Source: Xenorhabdus khoisanae
GTDB lineage: Bacteria > Pseudomonadota > Gammaproteobacteria > Enterobacterales > Enterobacteriaceae
Reading direction: 5' to 3'
Length of the DNA stretch: 64,000 bases
Assembly: GCF_001037465.1 (NCBI RefSeq)
Contig: NZ_LFCV01000087.1
Location: 1 to 64,000, forward strand
This document shows, one piece after another, positions 59,292 through 64,000 of the stretch. The notes under the pieces are model-generated. The model saw only the letters and a program-made list of their open reading frames with translations, was not told where the DNA came from and ran no database searches. The stretch's first letter is position 1, and every line of letters begins with the position of its first letter. The position numbers were made by a program, and so were the translations under genes.

Positions 59292-60305
59292 TTACTTCTT
59301 TGTTGCTTGATACACTTTGAATTTGCCTGTTTGTGCAAGAACTTCATGTTTGCCAAAGGCACTATCTAACAGAGCAGGATAAGGTAAGAAAGCGTTTGCA
59401 ACGATCCGCAATTTACCACCCGATTTCAGATAGTTTGGTGCCATACGAATCATATCGTCAGCCGCCGTCAAGTTAGTTTTCAAGCCATCATGGAATGGTG
59501 GATTGGAAATGATCCAGTCGAATTTCTCTTCAATAGCAGAATATACATTGCTGGTGACGACATTGCCTTCCAACTTATTGGCTTTCAGCGTTGCTTTACT
59601 GGATGTGATTGCGGCAGCACCGACATCACTCAATGTCAAAGTCAAATCAGGGTTTTTCTTACCCAGTACGCTTGCCAACACTCCTGAGCCACAGGCCATA
59701 TCCAACAGACTACCGGAGATGGGAGCATTAAAAGTTGAAAGCAGCAGACGACTGCCTACATCCAGATCATCTTGGCTGAACACGCCAGGCAGTGTATTAA
59801 CAATGACATCTCCCACTTGATAGCTGTTCCACCAGTTATTTTGATCAAACTGAACCTGATTTTTCAATTGACCATAAAACAGACTGCAACGGCGGGCAGT
59901 ATCAATTTTATGGAAAGTAGCTATACCTTCCATCAATTTATCAACGCTACGTACGCCACTGCGGTTTTCACCCACAATAAAAATATCAGTGTTGGGAGAC
60001 AGAACGGAAAACAGATTACGTAGCTGAAAACGTGCTTCATGCTTGCTTTTTGGCCAGTAGTAAATCAGCGTATCACACTCTTTGATAAATGTGCTGTCTG
60101 CCACAAGGCCAAAGTAAGCATTGTCACCGAGTTGACGAATCAGGGATTGCCAATGATGGTACTGATTAGTATGCACCCGTACACTTGCAGCTTCGATTTC
60201 CGTTGCAAGATTGTCCTGAAGATCACCGGCAAAAAGCAGGTGATGGGCGCGGAATTGCTCATGATGGCGCAGGATAACTTCGCTGGCCGGGGTTAATGCT
60301 GACAT
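59292..60305 (-). CDS. rsmC: 16S rRNA m2G1207 methyltransferase RsmC
   Basis: The 337-residue enzyme methylates G1207 in the 30S subunit with SAM. A degenerate N-terminal methyltransferase-like domain precedes the active C-terminal one. The latter has [18 protein letters not shown] (SAM loop, about 201-218) and the catalytic [11 protein letters not shown] (NPPF motif). It is divergent from holD with 141 bp between, as in E. coli. Confidence 0.95.
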   Translation of the reverse strand: MSALTPASEVILRHHEQFRAHHLLFAGDLQDNLATEIEAASVRVHTNQYHHWQSLIRQLGDNAYFGLVADSTFIKECDTLIYYWPKSKHEARFQLRNLFSVLSPNTDIFIVGENRSGVRSVDKLMEGIATFHKIDTARRCSLFYGQLKNQVQFDQNNWWNSYQVGDVIVNTLPGVFSQDDLDVGSRLLLSTFNAPISGSLLDMACGSGVLASVLGKKNPDLTLTLSDVGAAAITSSKATLKANKLEGNVVTSNVYSAIEEKFDWIISNPPFHDGLKTNLTAADDMIRMAPNYLKSGGKLRIVANAFLPYPALLDSAFGKHEVLAQTGKFKVYQATKK

Positions 60306-60446
60306 CTATGAATAGCTCCTTATAAATCTTTTGTCCAAGTATAAATACCAGTGGGCAGTATTGGAATGCCATGTTGGTTGGCGCAGAGATAAGCCCTCTG
60401 ATAATATATTACCTGTTATTTTTTATGGCAGATGGAATAAAACACG

Positions 60447-60857
60447 ATGACGAAGCGTGACAGATTACTCTCCCAGTTGGGGATCACTCAATGGGTTTTG
60501 CGTAGCCCAATGGCTTTGCACGGTGAATTATCTGTCCTCATCCCTGATTCAACCCGTCTATTGATCATTACCCATGATCATGTTGACTTAAGTCATTCAT
60601 TATTTGCTGATATTTTTACAGCCATGGGGATTGATGCCTCATCGGTATATTGCATCACGACAAAAGATGTTGAGCTACTTTCGGAATCAATCCACTGCCC
60701 ATACTGGCTGTTGGGGGTTGATATTACCCTATCAATACAAGGGATTTCTTTGAGAAGCCCGGCATTAAATGACTTATCTCTTGATGGGAATGCAAAACGC
60801 GCTCTTTGGCAACAAATTTACCATTATGAAGAATATTTCTCTATTAACTCCCGTTGA
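60447..60857 (+). CDS. holD: DNA polymerase III psi subunit HolD
   Basis: The 136-residue protein begins MTKRDRLLSQLGITQWVLRS, the chi-binding N-terminus of psi, and has the compact HolD fold length (137 aa in E. coli). It links SSB-bound chi to the clamp loader. The last 32 bp overlap the start of rimI. Confidence 0.92.
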   Translation: MTKRDRLLSQLGITQWVLRSPMALHGELSVLIPDSTRLLIITHDHVDLSHSLFADIFTAMGIDASSVYCITTKDVELLSESIHCPYWLLGVDITLSIQGISLRSPALNDLSLDGNAKRALWQQIYHYEEYFSINSR

Positions 60858-61281
60858 TCTTTCTACAGCATTTCAAATAGAACAGGCCAGCCACGCATTT
60901 CCTTGGAGTGAAAAAACGTTTTACTCCAATCAGGGAGAGCGTTATCTCAACTATAAAATAACGTTGAATGACCAGATTATCGGTTTTGCGATAACACAAT
61001 ATGCGATGGATGAAGCCACACTATTTAATATCGCCATTGATCCTGAATATCAATCAAGGGGATATGGCAGGGCATTGTTAAACCATCTCATTGATAGCTT
61101 GCCTGAAAAGCAGATAAACACCCTATGGCTTGAGGTGCGGCGTTCCAATCAATCCGCTATCCGGTTATATGAAGATCTGGGTTTCAATGAGGTTTCCATC
61201 CGTAAGAATTATTACCCGACTGCGGCGGGAAAGGAAGATGCCATTATTATGGCGTTGCCGTTGTTTGGTGGAGTCCCATAA
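60826..61281 (+). CDS. rimI: Ribosomal protein bS18-alanine N-acetyltransferase RimI
   Basis: The 151-residue GNAT enzyme acetylates the N-terminal alanine of bS18. Motifs are HAFPWSEKTFYSNQGERYLN, the acetyl-CoA loop YQSRGYGRALL and the C-terminal GFNEVSIRKNYYP. I placed the start at 60826 because MKNISLL aligns with the E. coli N-terminus; the frame is open upstream within holD. The downstream yjjG expected in E. coli is replaced by an AbiE module. Confidence 0.94.
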   Translation: MKNISLLTPVDLSTAFQIEQASHAFPWSEKTFYSNQGERYLNYKITLNDQIIGFAITQYAMDEATLFNIAIDPEYQSRGYGRALLNHLIDSLPEKQINTLWLEVRRSNQSAIRLYEDLGFNEVSIRKNYYPTAAGKEDAIIMALPLFGGVP

Positions 61282-61396
61282 ACTATCATCCATTTATTTT
61301 GGTTGATTTATGCTCTGTTTTTGTTCAGAATTTGATTTGTGATGTCAGAAAATATATGACTTTTTCTGTCTAATAGACTTCTGTTACATAGGGGAA

Positions 61397-62005
61397 ATGA
61401 TGACAATTTCACAATCGATAAGGCAATGTATTCACAATTATGAGTTAGGCGAACTATTCACGAGTGAATTTTTTCTGTCCCTTGGCTCGCGTGCGGCAGT
61501 GGACAAGGTGCTTTCACGTATGGTTGAAAAGAAAGAAATTGAACGTGTTGCGCGTGGTATCTTTATTAAGCCAAAGGAGAATCGGTTTGTTGGAAAAGTG
61601 CACCCAGATGTCACAAAAGTTGTGGAAATGATCACGGGACAAAATGGAGAAACTATACAAATACATGGCGCTGAAGCAGTTCGGAGATTTAAGCTAAGCA
61701 CCCAAATGTCAACAAATCTAGTTTATTACACCAGCGGCTCATCAAGACAGATAAGAATCGGGAATCGTAAGGTAAAACTGATTCACACTTCCAGCCAGCG
61801 CAAACTTCAATATGCGGGTACAAAAATTGGTATGGCTATTTCAGCCTTATGGTATTTAGGTAAAGACGCTGTCACGCCTGCTACGGTAGAACAAATTCGT
61901 AGTTTAATGAGTGAAGAAGAGTTTGGTTTACTGAAAATGTGTAAATTACCTGCGTGGATGTCATCAGCAGTTCAAAACATTAATTGTGAGATGGTCCATG
62001 ATTGA
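61397..62005 (+). CDS. AbiEi-type antitoxin (DUF6088 family)
   Basis: The 202-residue protein has an N-terminal winged helix (SIRQCIHNYELGELFTSEFF, then GSRAAVDKVLSRMVEKKEIE and RVARGIFIKP) and a C-terminal AbiEi-like region with IQIHGAEAVRRFKLSTQMS. AbiEi antitoxins repress their own promoter and counteract the AbiEii nucleotidyltransferase without direct binding (type IV). It overlaps the toxin gene by a few bases. AGGGGAA precedes the start. Confidence 0.87.
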   Translation: MMTISQSIRQCIHNYELGELFTSEFFLSLGSRAAVDKVLSRMVEKKEIERVARGIFIKPKENRFVGKVHPDVTKVVEMITGQNGETIQIHGAEAVRRFKLSTQMSTNLVYYTSGSSRQIRIGNRKVKLIHTSSQRKLQYAGTKIGMAISALWYLGKDAVTPATVEQIRSLMSEEEFGLLKMCKLPAWMSSAVQNINCEMVHD

Positions 62006-63005
62006 TTCTTATTTTTCGATAACACCTGATGAGCAGCGCGCTGTATTGGGATACGCGGCAGATAAATTAGGACGTTCTGAAAATGTCTTAGAAAAGGACA
62101 TTTGGGTTTGCTGGGCATTAAAAACACTATTTAGCCTGCCAGAAGCGCCCCCTATGGCTTTTAAGGGGGGAACTTCGCTGTCAAAAGTTTTTAATGTTAT
62201 TAATCGGTTCTCTGAAGATATTGATATCACACTGGATTATCGGCACTTTGTAAATGATTTTGATCCTTTCTCAGAAAATCATAGTAAAAACAAGCTGAAA
62301 AAGCTGAGTGAGCATCTCAAACAGCAGGTACACGCGTATGCGAATGAGATCGTTATCTCTCATATTAAATCTGAATTAAATAATCTTCCATCGTCTGAAT
62401 CGCATGCAATTCGAATTGATAAATCGGGAGAAAAAATTTGGGTGAGCTATCCATCTGTTACAGAAGAAGCTGATGGGTATTTAAAAAGTGAGGTTTTGAT
62501 CGAATTAGGGGGACGAAATATTATCGTCCCAAATGAACTTCATACAGTTAAGCCTTATGTAACGGAGCTGGTTCCTGAGCTTGAATTTCCTATAGGTCAA
62601 GTTGTTGTTTTATCGCCAGAACGCACTTTTTGGGAAAAAGCGACTTTAATTCATGTTGAATGTCGCCGTGGTCTGAGAGAAAGTGCGAGCCGCCTTTCAA
62701 GGCACTGGTACGATTTAGTGATGCTAGCCCGGCATGAGATAGGTAGTAGGGCAATGGCAGACCGGAGACTTCTTGAAGATGTCATCAGGCATAAGGCTCT
62801 CTTTTTTAATGCAAGTTATGCGGGCTATGAAGAGTGTTTGGCAGGGAGGTTATTGTTATTGCCAAATAATGAAATATTGCCAGCGCTTAAAGCTGATTAT
62901 CGAAACATGGTTTCTGCTGAGATGATATATGGTACACCTCCTTCTTTTGACGAGCTGGTAGAGGCTATTAAACAAATCGAATATGGAATTAATTTGTGGG
63001 ATTGA
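61998..63005 (+). CDS. AbiEii/AbiGii-type nucleotidyltransferase toxin
   Basis: The 335-residue protein has the nucleotidyltransferase signature: FKGGTSLSKVF (GG-S motif) followed by FSEDIDITLDY (D-x-D metal ligands). The AbiEii motifs TFWEKATLIHVECRRG and SRHWYDLVMLARHEIG follow. AbiEii toxins add nucleotides to tRNA or otherwise arrest growth and can give phage abortive infection. The ATG at 61998 lies inside the antitoxin's last codons; GTG at 61986 is an alternative. With the antitoxin it forms a compact module between rimI and prfC. Confidence 0.87.
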   Translation: MIDSYFSITPDEQRAVLGYAADKLGRSENVLEKDIWVCWALKTLFSLPEAPPMAFKGGTSLSKVFNVINRFSEDIDITLDYRHFVNDFDPFSENHSKNKLKKLSEHLKQQVHAYANEIVISHIKSELNNLPSSESHAIRIDKSGEKIWVSYPSVTEEADGYLKSEVLIELGGRNIIVPNELHTVKPYVTELVPELEFPIGQVVVLSPERTFWEKATLIHVECRRGLRESASRLSRHWYDLVMLARHEIGSRAMADRRLLEDVIRHKALFFNASYAGYEECLAGRLLLLPNNEILPALKADYRNMVSAEMIYGTPPSFDELVEAIKQIEYGINLWD

Positions 63006-63183
63006 TTCCAAATCCACGGTATTTAACTCTAATGAGAGCGCTAATCATTGGTTGTTTATAACGCCAAGTTCAGCCAAAATAAGCACCAATCACGATTAAC
63101 ACGACGGATTTGAAGGCGAAGCGCCAGCAGGAGGCGCTTCTCAAATGATATTAATCCGCATATAGACTAGAAGATCCCAATTG

Positions 63184-64000
63184 ATGGCAAACTCCCCATT
63201 TCTGCAAGAAGTTGCGAAACGGCGCACCTTTGCAATAATTTCTCACCCCGATGCGGGTAAAACGACTATTACCGAAAAAGTATTACTGTTCGGACAAGCT
63301 ATCCAGAAAGCGGGGACGGTAAAGGGCCGGGGCTCTAACCAACACGCAAAATCAGACTGGATGGAGATGGAAAAACAGCGTGGTATCTCCATTACCACTT
63401 CCGTGATGCAATTTCCTTATGGCGATTGTCTGGTTAACTTGCTGGATACCCCGGGGCACGAAGACTTCTCCGAAGACACTTACCGTACATTGACCGCCGT
63501 TGACTGTTGTTTAATGGTGATTGACGCGGCGAAAGGGGTTGAAGATCGTACCCGTAAGTTGATGGAAGTGACCCGTCTGCGTGATACGCCAATCCTGACA
63601 TTCATGAACAAGCTCGACCGTGATATTCGTGATCCGATGGAGCTGATGGATGAAGTGGAAAATGAGCTGAACATCGCATGTAGCCCGATTACATGGCCGA
63701 TCGGCTGTGGTAAGTCTTTCAAAGGGGTCTATCATCTTTACCTTGATGAAACTTACCTGTACCAAACTGGTCAGGGCCACACTATTCAGGAAGTCCGAGC
63801 TATCAAAGGATTGGACAATCCTGAGCTGGACGCTGCGGTAGGTGAAGAGCTGGCGAATCAATTGCGTGAAGAGCTGGAACTGGTCAAAGGTGCATCTCAT
63901 GAGTTTGATCAGGATGCCTTTTTACAAGGTGAACTAACGCCGGTCTTTTTTGGTACTGCGTTGGGTAACTTTGGTGTTGATCATATGTTGGATGGTCTTG
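63184..64000 (+). CDS. prfC: Peptide chain release factor 3 (5' part, runs off the window)
   Basis: The first 272 residues of this translational GTPase are present, out of about 529. It recycles RF1/RF2 from the ribosome. The G1 motif [14 protein letters not shown]2 region [12 protein letters not shown]3 [10 protein letters not shown] and G4 MNKLDRD are all visible. The gene begins [17 protein letters not shown] at 63184 and has no stop before the window ends. Confidence 0.96.
   Translation, partial: MANSPFLQEVAKRRTFAIISHPDAGKTTITEKVLLFGQAIQKAGTVKGRGSNQHAKSDWMEMEKQRGISITTSVMQFPYGDCLVNLLDTPGHEDFSEDTYRTLTAVDCCLMVIDAAKGVEDRTRKLMEVTRLRDTPILTFMNKLDRDIRDPMELMDEVENELNIACSPITWPIGCGKSFKGVYHLYLDETYLYQTGQGHTIQEVRAIKGLDNPELDAAVGEELANQLREELELVKGASHEFDQDAFLQGELTPVFFGTALGNFGVDHMLDGL

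Overview
The window looks like chromosome of an enteric gammaproteobacterium of the Morganellaceae, most likely Xenorhabdus or a close relative. This is inferred from the E. coli-like gene blocks (yjdC-dsbD, dcuA-aspA-fxsA-groES-groEL-yjeI-epmB-efp-gdx and rsmC-holD-rimI-prfC), a moderately AT-rich composition, and accessory genes typical of insect-associated enterics. The species is not proven by the sequence.

Layout. 1-517: AT-rich leader with a ~310 bp element bounded by 23-bp inverted repeats, then a terminator. 518-9529: a tellurite/stress (Ter) locus. terZABCD runs leftward, and a PRTase-TRSP / HAD / StiP / citrate-lyase-like operon followed by terW runs rightward from a shared promoter region holding three copies of an AT-rich palindrome. 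9588-10082: yqhA. 10274-29174: a complete catecholate siderophore locus. It has the 2,3-dihydroxybenzoate genes entA, entB, entE, entC and a TonB-dependent receptor on the minus strand, divergent across a Fur-box region from a Fes-type esterase, an MbtH protein, a two-module NRPS (C-A-T-E-C-A-T-TE) and an EntS-type exporter. The second module carries the serine code of EntF. The first has an acidic pocket and an epimerase, suggesting a (DHB - D-cationic residue - L-Ser) oligolactone rather than enterobactin.

29488-39129: accessory zone. It contains a subtilisin-type autotransporter, a sodium symporter with a possible small membrane protein ahead of it, and a low-GC group: an uncharacterised 87-aa gene, a secreted metzincin protease and two paralogous secreted small proteins. 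The small proteins have the cysteine spacing and strand/helix order of cholera-toxin-type B subunits. This group is the best candidate here for an undescribed system: a metalloprotease AB-type toxin. The zone ends in broken genes, an IS3-family remnant, a 28-codon integrase stump and tRNA-Phe, the usual signature of a decayed island.

39259-50624: conserved backbone (yjdC, dsbD, dcuA, aspA, fxsA, groES-groEL with a sigma-32 promoter, yjeI, epmB, efp, and gdx/sugE under a guanidine-II riboswitch). 50714-57108: a Ner-like regulator, an orphan restriction-controller (C) protein with its own C-boxes but no restriction genes, a TauE-type permease, a nucleoside hydrolase and a PuuB-like oxidase / cupin / aldehyde dehydrogenase trio. 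57359-64000: phoA with Pho-box-like repeats, two tRNA-Leu(CAG), rsmC, holD, rimI, an AbiE-type toxin-antitoxin pair lodged between rimI and prfC, and the start of prfC.

A recurring feature is short, recent-looking tandem duplication (12-30 bp, 2-5 copies), mostly in frame and in linkers, at more than a dozen loci.
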